Below, one piece after another: positions 1 to 7,656 of a stretch of DNA of 64,000 nt. Under the pieces are notes generated by a model, which searched no databases, was not told the origin of the DNA, and was given only the letters and a program-made list of their open reading frames with translations. Made by a program: the position numbers and the translations under genes. Source of the DNA: Yeosuana sp043876835 (GTDB taxonomy: Bacteria > Bacteroidota > Bacteroidia > Flavobacteriales > Flavobacteriaceae); assembly GCF_043876835.1 (NCBI RefSeq), contig NZ_JBAWJZ010000001.1:1-64000 (forward strand), written 5' to 3'. Each line of letters opens with the position of its first letter. Positions within the stretch are counted from its first letter, which is position 1.

Positions 1-40
1 TGTTCCAGATTTCCCAGAAACTTAACCTACGCTTTTCCAT
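1..40 (-). CDS. MFS sugar transporter, N-terminal 13 codons only (SLC45-like)
   Basis: Read on the minus strand, the first 40 bases begin with ATG and encode MEKRRLSFWEIWN before running off the window. The RLSFWEIWN start resembles the conserved N-terminus of flavobacterial SLC45-type major facilitator sugar (maltose/sucrose) transporters, which often sit beside a LacI regulator and a SusCD locus. The likely role is uptake of small glucans from periplasm to cytoplasm. The identification rests on a very short stretch plus gene context, so it is tentative. The stop codon of the LacI gene lies 129 bases upstream on the same strand. Confidence 0.55.
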   Translation of the reverse strand, partial: MEKRRLSFWEIWN

Positions 41-99
41 AAATAGTAAATTAAATTATTACTATTTGATAAGCATAAAACTTATCAAAACTTAATTTA

Positions 100-116
100 G
101 AGAAGTGAAAATATAA
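100..116 (+). repeat. 17-bp direct repeat, copy 1
   Basis: GAGAAGTGAAAATATAA occurs here, between the LacI stop and the transporter start, and again identically at 1467-1483 in the susC leader. Identity over 17 bases in two intergenic regions of one locus is unlikely by chance, though AT-rich DNA raises the odds. Function is unknown. Confidence 0.5.
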
Positions 117-169
117 GTTTTGAATGATTCAAAGATATAAAATAATTCTATTTGTCCTAATAAATATTT

Positions 170-1243
170 TTATTTGGTTGAGTTTCTTTCAATTAATTCG
201 GTTTCTATAATTACCGTTTCAAATTTCATATCTCTTTCAAAATCAACATCTTCTACACCTCCTTCATTATCATCAAGTTCTAATCTATCTATCAGCAAAT
301 TAGCTGCTTGTTCTCCCATTCTTTGTCCATGTTGACTTACCGTAGTTAAACCTGGGTTTGCGTGTTTTGATAAAACACCATCAGTAAACCCAATAATTTG
401 AATATCTTCTGGAACATTCAAATTTAATTTTCTGGCTACTTTCATGGCAGCAATGGCATAAATTTCATTAACCCCAAAAATTCCATCAATTTTATCATTT
501 CTTTTAAAGAGTTGTTCTATTTCTTTTTCTAATACTTCGAATTGTTCTTCTAAAGACAAGTTATCTTCTAATCTTAAAATCAAACTTGCCTTAGGATTTA
601 TTTGATTATCTTGCAAGGCCTTCAAATATCCTTGTGTTCTTAGCTTACCAACACTTACATGATCCATAGTGGTTATAAGAGCAATATTTTTACAGCCAGA
701 TGATATCAATTTATTGACAGCTTTAACAGAGCCAATCAAACTATCAACAATGACTTTATCACAGTTAATCTCATTCACAACTCTGTCAAACATAACTACT
801 GGAATCCCTAGTCTTATAGTTTCCTTAATATGGTGATAATCTTGTTGTAACAAGGTTTCTTTAGAAATTGACAAAATAAATCCATCAATACTTCCATTAG
901 CAAGCATTTCCATATTAATTACTTCTTTACTAAAGGATTCATTTGACAATCCAATGATAACATTATAACCACGTTGATTAGCAACAATTTCAATACCCCT
1001 AATAACCGTTGAAAAAAAATGATGTACAATTTCAGGTATAAGAATCCCAATCGTTTTAGTTTTCCTGTTTTTTAAGCTAAGAGCTATATTGTTAGGCTTA
1101 TAATTATAAAACTTTGCAAAGGCTTGAATTTTATGGCGTGTTTCTTCTGCAATTTCCTTACAATTTCTTAAAGCACGGGAAACTGTTGCTATGGATACAT
1201 CTAGTTCTTTTGCCATTTGTTTGAGAGTTACTTTTTGTTTCAT
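170..1243 (-). CDS. LacI-family transcriptional regulator of the glucan locus
   Basis: This 357-residue protein has an N-terminal LacI helix-turn-helix at about residues 5-27 (VTLKQMAKELDVSIATVSR) and the hinge segment YNYKPNNIALSLK. A periplasmic-binding-protein-like sensor domain covers about residues 60-345. Length is normal for the family. It is divergent from susC, and the intergenic region holds two perfect TGTAAACGTTTACA palindromes with the central CG typical of LacI operators, so control of the locus in response to a maltose-like sugar is a reasonable inference. A weaker TGTAA/TTACA dyad 23 bases upstream of its ATG could serve autoregulation. It is clearly paralogous to the LacI protein at 55963-56973: both carry KVALSLK/NIALSLK hinges and an IPVVMFDR or LPIVMFDR segment. 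Confidence 0.93.
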   Translation of the reverse strand: MKQKVTLKQMAKELDVSIATVSRALRNCKEIAEETRHKIQAFAKFYNYKPNNIALSLKNRKTKTIGILIPEIVHHFFSTVIRGIEIVANQRGYNVIIGLSNESFSKEVINMEMLANGSIDGFILSISKETLLQQDYHHIKETIRLGIPVVMFDRVVNEINCDKVIVDSLIGSVKAVNKLISSGCKNIALITTMDHVSVGKLRTQGYLKALQDNQINPKASLILRLEDNLSLEEQFEVLEKEIEQLFKRNDKIDGIFGVNEIYAIAAMKVARKLNLNVPEDIQIIGFTDGVLSKHANPGLTTVSQHGQRMGEQAANLLIDRLELDDNEGGVEDVDFERDMKFETVIIETELIERNSTK

Positions 1244-1265
1244 ACAATATTTATAAAAATGTTAA

Positions 1266-1277
1266 TGTAAACTTACA
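1266..1277. promoter_or_regulatory. Weak LacI-type half-site dyad
   Basis: TGTAAACTTACA carries the same TGTAA and TTACA half-sites as the two strong operators downstream, but with a 2-base instead of a 4-base centre. It lies 23 bases upstream of the LacI start codon and could be an autoregulatory site. The altered spacing makes this uncertain. Confidence 0.3.
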
Positions 1278-1340
1278 TTTTAGTAGTCTTTTTAGTTTGA
1301 GCTAATTTAGCACTTTTCCCCTAATCTATTCAAGTAAAAA

Positions 1341-1366
1341 AAGTTGTTAACATGTAAACGTTTACA
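1341..1366. promoter_or_regulatory. LacI operator, copy 1, within a 26-bp direct repeat
   Basis: Positions 1353-1366 read TGTAAACGTTTACA, a perfect 14-bp palindrome with central CG, as in LacI/GalR operators. The palindrome plus 12 bases of left flank (1341-1352) recurs exactly at 1382-1407. The two operators are 41 bp apart, close to four helical turns, which would suit cooperative or looped binding by the adjacent LacI regulator. Confidence 0.8.
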
Positions 1367-1381
1367 TTAAAATTTTTACAA

Positions 1382-1407
1382 AAGTTGTTAACATGTAAAC
1401 GTTTACA
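1382..1407. promoter_or_regulatory. LacI operator, copy 2, within a 26-bp direct repeat
   Basis: Positions 1394-1407 repeat the palindrome TGTAAACGTTTACA, and the whole 26-bp block equals 1341-1366. It lies 112 bases upstream of the susC start, in the right place to control that promoter. Confidence 0.8.
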
Positions 1408-1466
1408 CCTTGATTGTCAGAAATTATTTTTAAAATTTTACATTATGTTTATCCTGTATTTAACCC

Positions 1467-1483
1467 GAGAAGTGAAAATATAA
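1467..1483 (+). repeat. 17-bp direct repeat, copy 2, in the susC leader
   Basis: GAGAAGTGAAAATATAA is identical to 100-116. It lies 36 bases upstream of the susC ATG, probably in the untranslated leader. Function is unknown. Confidence 0.5.
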
Positions 1484-1519
1484 CAAACTAAACGTAATAC
1501 TTTAACTTAAAAACTTTTT

Positions 1520-4500
1520 ATGAAAACAACTATTACTAGCTTGCTGGTTTTATTGTTTTTTGTCCCAATATGTTCTTTTGGGCAAACAACGGTGAAAGGA
1601 ACAGTAACAGAACAATCAACATCAATACCACTCCCAGGTGTTAATGTTATAATCAAAGGCACTGCAACTGGAACGGCAACAGATTTTGATGGTGCATATC
1701 AAATCAACTTAAAAAATGGAGAAATTATTGTATTCTCTTATGTAGGTTATAATCCTATAGAAATTACTTATTCAGGTCAAACAACTTTAAATGTACAACT
1801 TGTTGAAAACGCAGCCCAATTAGACGAAGTGGTTGTTATTGGTTATGGTAGCGTTAAAAAAGAAGATTTAACAGGTTCAGTGGATGTTATCAGTTCAAAA
1901 GATTTTAACAAAGGGGCTATTACTTCTCCTGATCAACTACTTCAAGGTAAAATTGCCGGTGTAAGGATTACAAACGCTGGTGGTCAACCTGATGCATCCC
2001 CTAATATTCGTATTCGTGGTGGCGCTTCACTTACCGCAAACAGTAGTCCTCTTATAGTGATTGACGGAGTTCCTGTAGACAATGAAGGAATAGCTGGTGT
2101 TAGCAACCCTTTGTCTTTGATAAATCCAAATGACATTGAAAGCTTCACGGTTTTAAAAGATGCCTCAGCAACGGCTATTTATGGTTCTCGTGCTTCTAAC
2201 GGAGTCCTTATCATTACTACTAAAAAAGGGACCTCTGGTAAAGATGTTCAGTTTAATTTTTCAGCTAGAACATCATTCAACAATGTGAGCAGCAGTGACC
2301 AAATTCAAGTCATGGACAGCAAATCATTTGTTAGATTTGCTCAAGAATTTTTCCCTGATGACATAGGAGTACTTGGTGTTCCAATTGGTTCAGTAATCAC
2401 TAACGAGCCTGTCAGTCAAATTATAAGTACTCCAGATGGAGATAGAGCCATTTATAACACAGATTGGCAAGATGTTATTTATAGAACAGCCATAAGTAAA
2501 GATTACACGTTTAGTGCAAGGGCTAATATTTTGAATAAAATACCTATAAGAGCTTCTGTAGGATACAATAACACAGAAGGTGTTGTAAAAAAGAGTGACT
2601 ACGAAAGAGTCACTGCCGCCTTAAGGTTATCACCTAAACTTTTTAGTGATCATTTAAAAATCGACCTTAATGCCAAGGGAAGTATGGTTGATAAAAACGC
2701 CGTTGATGAAGGAGGAGCTCTAGGCGGCGCGGTTTCTATGGATCCTACCAAACCCATATACGATGAAAATTCAATATTCGGTGGTTTTTATAGTAAAGTA
2801 CGTCCCGCTAATGATCCTTTAAATCCTAATCAAAGAATTGGGGCAAGCAATCCATTAGCTTTGCTACAACAAAGGGATAGACCCCATAAAGTAAATAGTT
2901 TACTTGCTAATCTTGAACTTGATTATCAGTTCCATTTTTTACCTGAGTTAAGAGCCGTTACTAATGTTGGGCTTGAAGCTTCAAAAGCAACCATTAATGA
3001 GACTTTTGCCGAAAACGCCATTGCTACTTACACATTGGTGCCTGACCCAAATGTACCGACAGGTACTTATATTTTTAATCCAGGGAAAAGTTATGCTGAA
3101 AGACAAACCAAAACCAATACCACTTGGGAATCTTATTTAGTATATAGAAAAGAATTTGATTCTAGATTTTTAAATTCCTTTGATATTCAAGGAGGCTATT
3201 CTTATCAAAACTTTAAAAAAGACGGTAATAAAGACCAATATAAAAACGATCCCGTTACAGGAGTAAGAATACCTAACATAGATGATGAAAATCCTAATAA
3301 TAGATATTATAGCCTTTTAAACCTTCAATCATTCTTTGGTAGATCAAACATCAATTTAGGCAATAAATATCTGGTTACCCTATCCTTTAGGGCTGATGGT
3401 TCTTCATTCTTCACCAAAGAAAACCGCTGGGGCTATTTCCCTGCGGCAGCATTGGCCTGGAAAGTTAAGGAAGAGTCCTTTTTAAAAGATGTTAATTTTG
3501 TAAATGATTTTAAAATACGCTTTGGCTGGGGAGAAACTGGACAACAAGATATTTCTGGTTCCGTTGGATTTTTCCCTTCAATACCGTTATTTGAAATTGG
3601 TTCACCTGAGAGCCAATATATTCAGGGCATCACATTGTATAATGCAAAAGAGTTCAATCCTGATTTAACTTGGGAAAAAACAACTACTTATAACTTAGGG
3701 GTTGATTTTGACTTCTTCAAAAATAGCGTTCTTTCTGGTTCATTTGATATCTTTAAAAGAGAAACTACCGATTTATTGGTTTTAACCAATGTGCCACCGG
3801 GACAAGCTTTAAGTGACCGTTTAATTCAAAATGTTGGAGCTACAGACAGTAAAGGGTTTGAATTAAATTTAGATTTGAAACCTATACAAAATGATAAAGT
3901 AACTTTATCATTAAACGGCAACTTATCTTATAATATTACTGAAGTTAAAGATTTATATGGTGCGGACCATATTACAACTGGTGCCAGACTACCTACAGGT
4001 ACTGGGAACTTTATTTTTGCTCATGCCCTTGGAGAAGAAGCGGGTTCTGCTTGGGTGCTTAAGCAAGTATATGATACTTCTGGAAAACCTATTTACGGTG
4101 CTTTTGTAGATCGAAATAATGATGGAAGAATTACAGATGAAGACAGATATTATAGAGCTATTCAGCCTAACTGGACCTTTGGTTTTGGGGTTACTTTTAA
4201 TTACAAAAAATGGGACTTAAGTTCTAGTTTCAGAGGACAATTAGATGGAGAAATCTATAACGCAAGAAAACTTACACATGGGTTTCCAATTAATGCGTTG
4301 GCCCAAGACGGAAGCTCTATAAACAATGTTTTGGACTTTTACGCCGGTGAAGCCTATTCAGGATTTCCTAGTATTGTTGACCCTGTTCAGTTTTCAGATT
4401 ATTACATTGAGAATGCTTCTTTCATGAGGTGTGAAAACATCACTTTAGGCCATACCTTAAAAGATGTCATTAAAAATACCACCCTTAAAATATACGCAGG

Positions 4501-4624
4501 TGTCAATAATCCTTTTATCATCACTAAATATAGTGGTCAGGATCCTGAGAACTTTAATGGTATTGACACTAATTTTTATCCACGTCCCACAGTATATAAC
4601 CTAGGTATAAATCTTGACTTTTAA
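1520..4624 (+). CDS. susC: SusC/RagA-type TonB-dependent outer-membrane glycan transporter
   Basis: This 1034-residue protein has a signal peptide (about residues 1-21, ending CSFG|Q). A carboxypeptidase-regulatory-like domain follows at about 23-95 (KGTVTEQ, PLPGVNVIIKG, TDFDGAYQI). A LDEVVVIGYG segment at 101-110 starts the TonB-linked plug, and a long beta-barrel ends in the usual aromatic residue (NLGINLDF). It imports oligosaccharides across the outer membrane together with the SusD lipoprotein encoded 38 bases downstream. The start is the only ATG in frame with the signal peptide. Substrate is inferred as an alpha-glucan from the GH13 and GH31 genes in the same run. Expression is probably controlled by the twin LacI operators upstream. 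Confidence 0.96.
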   Translation: MKTTITSLLVLLFFVPICSFGQTTVKGTVTEQSTSIPLPGVNVIIKGTATGTATDFDGAYQINLKNGEIIVFSYVGYNPIEITYSGQTTLNVQLVENAAQLDEVVVIGYGSVKKEDLTGSVDVISSKDFNKGAITSPDQLLQGKIAGVRITNAGGQPDASPNIRIRGGASLTANSSPLIVIDGVPVDNEGIAGVSNPLSLINPNDIESFTVLKDASATAIYGSRASNGVLIITTKKGTSGKDVQFNFSARTSFNNVSSSDQIQVMDSKSFVRFAQEFFPDDIGVLGVPIGSVITNEPVSQIISTPDGDRAIYNTDWQDVIYRTAISKDYTFSARANILNKIPIRASVGYNNTEGVVKKSDYERVTAALRLSPKLFSDHLKIDLNAKGSMVDKNAVDEGGALGGAVSMDPTKPIYDENSIFGGFYSKVRPANDPLNPNQRIGASNPLALLQQRDRPHKVNSLLANLELDYQFHFLPELRAVTNVGLEASKATINETFAENAIATYTLVPDPNVPTGTYIFNPGKSYAERQTKTNTTWESYLVYRKEFDSRFLNSFDIQGGYSYQNFKKDGNKDQYKNDPVTGVRIPNIDDENPNNRYYSLLNLQSFFGRSNINLGNKYLVTLSFRADGSSFFTKENRWGYFPAAALAWKVKEESFLKDVNFVNDFKIRFGWGETGQQDISGSVGFFPSIPLFEIGSPESQYIQGITLYNAKEFNPDLTWEKTTTYNLGVDFDFFKNSVLSGSFDIFKRETTDLLVLTNVPPGQALSDRLIQNVGATDSKGFELNLDLKPIQNDKVTLSLNGNLSYNITEVKDLYGADHITTGARLPTGTGNFIFAHALGEEAGSAWVLKQVYDTSGKPIYGAFVDRNNDGRITDEDRYYRAIQPNWTFGFGVTFNYKKWDLSSSFRGQLDGEIYNARKLTHGFPINALAQDGSSINNVLDFYAGEAYSGFPSIVDPVQFSDYYIENASFMRCENITLGHTLKDVIKNTTLKIYAGVNNPFIITKYSGQDPENFNGIDTNFYPRPTVYNLGINLDF

Positions 4625-4662
4625 AAAAATAATGACTCTATTAATTGTTAAAAATATAAACT

Positions 4663-6213
4663 ATGAAAAATAGCATTTTAAAATTTCTATTTGGTTTCTT
4701 GGTTCTCTTATCAGTAACAGGATGTACTGATGAATTAGACACTAAACCCAAAGTAGAACTATCGTTAGAAGAGCTTTTGGCTCGTGACCCTAATGCCGTA
4801 GAAGGCATTTTAGCAAGACTTTACTCCACTTTTGCGTTATCTGGTGCAGACGGCCCTAAAAGTTCAGACATCAGTGATGATGCCGGGGAATCCCCCTTTT
4901 TAAGAGGGCTTATAAATCTAGAGGATTTAACCGCTGATGGCATGAAAAATCGTTGGGGAGATAATGGTTTAGACCAATTGACAACAACAACAGATTGGAC
5001 AGATCAAAATAAGTTCTTTAGATATTTGTATAATAGAATTTACTTTACAATTCCTCAATGCAATAACCTTTTATCTATCCTACCAAATGTAGATATTGAA
5101 AACAAAGAGGCAACCACCTCAGAGGTTAGATTTATAAGGGCATTGGCGTATTATTATGCCATTAATGTTTTTGGAAAAGGCGTATTGGCAACAGAAGTAA
5201 ATTATGGTCAAACAGATCCGCTACCTGAGGCTTCCAGACAAGAGCTATTTGCTTTTGTTGAGGCAGAATTGTTGGAAATAGAACCCCTATTGCCTGCTAC
5301 CAATACTTATGGAAGGGCCACTAAAGGAGCTGCCGAAATGTTATTGTCCAATTTATATTTAAACGCTGAAGTCTTTACCGGTACGCCCAGATATAATGAT
5401 GCCGTAACCTATATTAATAAAGTTATAGCTGGCCCATATTCACTGGCCTCTGATTTTGTCAGTCTTTTTTCTGCTGATAATGATGCCACAAGTGCTGCAA
5501 ATGAAATAATTTTCCCATTGATTGCAGATTCCCAAGTAAGTCAGAGTTATGGTAATACTACTTACCTTGTAAACGGTTGCTTAAGAGCTGAAACCATCCC
5601 ATTGGCCCAATTTGGCACTACTGCAGGTTGGGGAGGTCACAGGGCCATTAAAACTTGGTATGGGTTATATGGAGATCTAGAAACTTCAACAGATGACAGA
5701 TCCAAATTATTTTGGACTGAAGGTCATGAATATGAAATGGCAGACTATAAAAAGTGGACAGATGGTTATCCTTCCATTAAATTTAGAAACACAAAATTTG
5801 TGGGAGAATCGCTTATTTCATATTTTTCCAGTACAGATTTCCCTCTGTATAGATTGGCAGATGCTTATTTAATGTATGCAGAATGTGCTATAAGAGGCGC
5901 TGCTGGTGCAGATATGAATACAGCGGTCCAATATGTAAATGATGTGAGAACACGCTCTCATGCAACTTCAATAACCCAATCTAATTTAACTTTAGACTTT
6001 ATTTTAGATGAACGTGCCAGAGAATTAAATTTAGAGGGACACCGAAGAACAGATTTAATTCGTTTTGGCAAATTCACGGGAGGCAATTACTTATGGCCAT
6101 GGAAAGGTGGTGTGGCAAATGGGACTTCAATTCCAGACAGTTATAAATTATTTCCAATTCCATCAACAGCTTTATTGGCTAATCCTAATTTAACTCAAAA
6201 CCCAGGATTTTAA
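4663..6213 (+). CDS. susD: SusD-like surface glycan-binding lipoprotein (RagB/SusD family)
   Basis: This 516-residue lipoprotein has lipobox LSVTGC with Cys21 as the lipidated residue, followed by an acidic TDELDT stretch of the kind that directs lipoproteins to the flavobacterial cell surface. The body shows SusD features: an N-terminal TPR-like helical part (for example EVRFIRALAYYYAINVFG) and a C-terminal RagB part with ERARELNLEGHRRTDLIRFG. Length is typical. It forms the lid on the SusC barrel and binds the glycan. It lies 38 bases after susC and 25 bases before the SusE/F-like gene, so the three are almost certainly cotranscribed. Confidence 0.96.
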   Translation: MKNSILKFLFGFLVLLSVTGCTDELDTKPKVELSLEELLARDPNAVEGILARLYSTFALSGADGPKSSDISDDAGESPFLRGLINLEDLTADGMKNRWGDNGLDQLTTTTDWTDQNKFFRYLYNRIYFTIPQCNNLLSILPNVDIENKEATTSEVRFIRALAYYYAINVFGKGVLATEVNYGQTDPLPEASRQELFAFVEAELLEIEPLLPATNTYGRATKGAAEMLLSNLYLNAEVFTGTPRYNDAVTYINKVIAGPYSLASDFVSLFSADNDATSAANEIIFPLIADSQVSQSYGNTTYLVNGCLRAETIPLAQFGTTAGWGGHRAIKTWYGLYGDLETSTDDRSKLFWTEGHEYEMADYKKWTDGYPSIKFRNTKFVGESLISYFSSTDFPLYRLADAYLMYAECAIRGAAGADMNTAVQYVNDVRTRSHATSITQSNLTLDFILDERARELNLEGHRRTDLIRFGKFTGGNYLWPWKGGVANGTSIPDSYKLFPIPSTALLANPNLTQNPGF

Positions 6214-6238
6214 CAAGTTAAAAACTAAACTAGAAATA

Positions 6239-7579
6239 ATGAAAAATATAAAAAACTTAGGAATATTGCTTATAGCCATTGTTGGCTTATATTCATGTGA
6301 TACAAATAATGATTTTGTGTTTACAGCACAAGAACCGCAAAGCTTAAGCTTTTCAAATTCTTTTTTAGAAGAATATGTACTAATCCCAGCAGCTACTAAT
6401 AACTTGGGTGAACGTTTCACTTGGAAAGATGCAGATTATGGAGCTCCAGCTTTAGTAAAATACGAACTTGAATGGTCTATTATTGGTGATTTTTCTGATG
6501 CTGTAAAATTTCCTAAGGAACCCAATGGAAATGAAATAGCTGTAACAATAGGAGAATTATTATCTATTGCTGATGCAATTGGCCTTGATAATGACCCTAA
6601 CAGTCCTGAAAAACCTGATAGAGGGAACGTTTTTTTCAGATTAAAAGCAACTATTGGTATTGATGCATTGCCAGTTTATTCCGTAGCACAGACTTTAACC
6701 CTATTCTTGCCGGAAGAAAGTACCGGAGGTGGTGGCGGTCTTGAAAAATCAACTTGGGGTGTTAAAGGCTCTGGATATGCTGGTTGGGGAGGCTCATACC
6801 CTGATGCCGTATTTTATACAACAGGCACTCCTGGAGTTCTTGTAACTTACGTTACGTTGATTGATGGTGAAATTAAATTTAGAGAGAACAATGCTTGGGA
6901 CAGCAATTTTGGAGATAATGGTAATGATGGCACATTAGACGCTGGAGGAGCCAATATTCCCGTTACTGCAGGCACGTATAAAATAACCTTTAATACCAAT
7001 GATGCCACTTATACTAAAGAAGTGTTCTCATGGGGACTTGTAGGTTCTGCTACGCTTAATGGATGGAACGGGCCAGATGCTAGATTTTATTATGATTACA
7101 CAACAGACACCTTTAAAGTTGGTGTGCAGTTAATAGATGGTGAAATAAAATTTAGAATGAATAATGCATGGGATGTCAACTTTGGTGATACTGGAGCAGA
7201 TGGTACTTTAGAAGCTGGAGGTGACAATATTGTTGTTACTGCTGGTTATTACAATATCACTTTAGATCTCAACAACAACGCTTATACCCTTGAAGCTGGA
7301 AACGTATGGGGCCTTGTAGGCTCTGCGACTCCTAATGGATGGAATGGGCCAGATTTTAGATTCACTCAAGTAAACGAAGGAATTTGGATTGCTGAATTAG
7401 TACCTCTAGTTGATGGAGAAATGAAGTTCCGTGTAAATGATGCTTGGGATATTAATTTTGGCGACACGGGGGCCGATGGGACTCTAGATGCCGGTGGTGA
7501 TAATATTGCTGTTACAGCGGGTGCAAACACTAGAATCCTTCTTGATTTAGTAAATGGCAGCTATAAAATGGCCCAATAA
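6239..7579 (+). CDS. SusE/SusF-like outer-membrane starch-binding lipoprotein with three tandem modules
   Basis: This 446-residue lipoprotein has lipobox VGLYSC (Cys20). Residues about 25-160 form a SusE-type N-terminal domain. A Gly-rich linker (STGGGGG) precedes three tandem modules of about 92 residues (171-262, 263-354, 355-446). Each module carries the pattern W-G-x-x-G-S, NGWNGPD, IDGEIKFR and a NFGDTGADGTL-like loop ending in AGG-x-NI-x-VTAG. Such modules in SusE/SusF bind starch on the cell surface. The first module is the most diverged, with AGWGGSYPD in place of NGWNGPD, and may bind differently. A stem-loop terminator follows the gene. Confidence 0.9.
   Translation: MKNIKNLGILLIAIVGLYSCDTNNDFVFTAQEPQSLSFSNSFLEEYVLIPAATNNLGERFTWKDADYGAPALVKYELEWSIIGDFSDAVKFPKEPNGNEIAVTIGELLSIADAIGLDNDPNSPEKPDRGNVFFRLKATIGIDALPVYSVAQTLTLFLPEESTGGGGGLEKSTWGVKGSGYAGWGGSYPDAVFYTTGTPGVLVTYVTLIDGEIKFRENNAWDSNFGDNGNDGTLDAGGANIPVTAGTYKITFNTNDATYTKEVFSWGLVGSATLNGWNGPDARFYYDYTTDTFKVGVQLIDGEIKFRMNNAWDVNFGDTGADGTLEAGGDNIVVTAGYYNITLDLNNNAYTLEAGNVWGLVGSATPNGWNGPDFRFTQVNEGIWIAELVPLVDGEMKFRVNDAWDINFGDTGADGTLDAGGDNIAVTAGANTRILLDLVNGSYKMAQ
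6749..7576 (+). repeat. Three tandem 276-bp coding repeats
   Basis: Three consecutive units of 92 codons encode the starch-binding modules of the SusE/F-like protein, at roughly 6749-7024, 7025-7300 and 7301-7576. Units 2 and 3 are closest to each other (GSATLNGWNGPD against GSATPNGWNGPD), which suggests the more recent duplication. Confidence 0.75.
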
Positions 7580-7610
7580 ATTAAGCGTAAAATATTTTAA
7601 TTTAAACATG

Positions 7611-7645
7611 AAAAGGGCTGCTCATTATATTGAACAGTCCTTTTT
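7611..7645 (+). terminator. Stem-loop terminator or attenuator inside the glucan operon
   Basis: AAAAGGGCTG pairs with CAGTCCTTTT (one G-T wobble), and an inner TCA/TGA pairing closes a short loop. The right arm ends in a T-run. It lies between the binding lipoprotein and the GH13 gene, so it could lower transcription of the enzyme genes relative to susCDE, or protect the upstream transcript end. Confidence 0.7.
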
Positions 7646-7656
7646 GATAAATAGTT

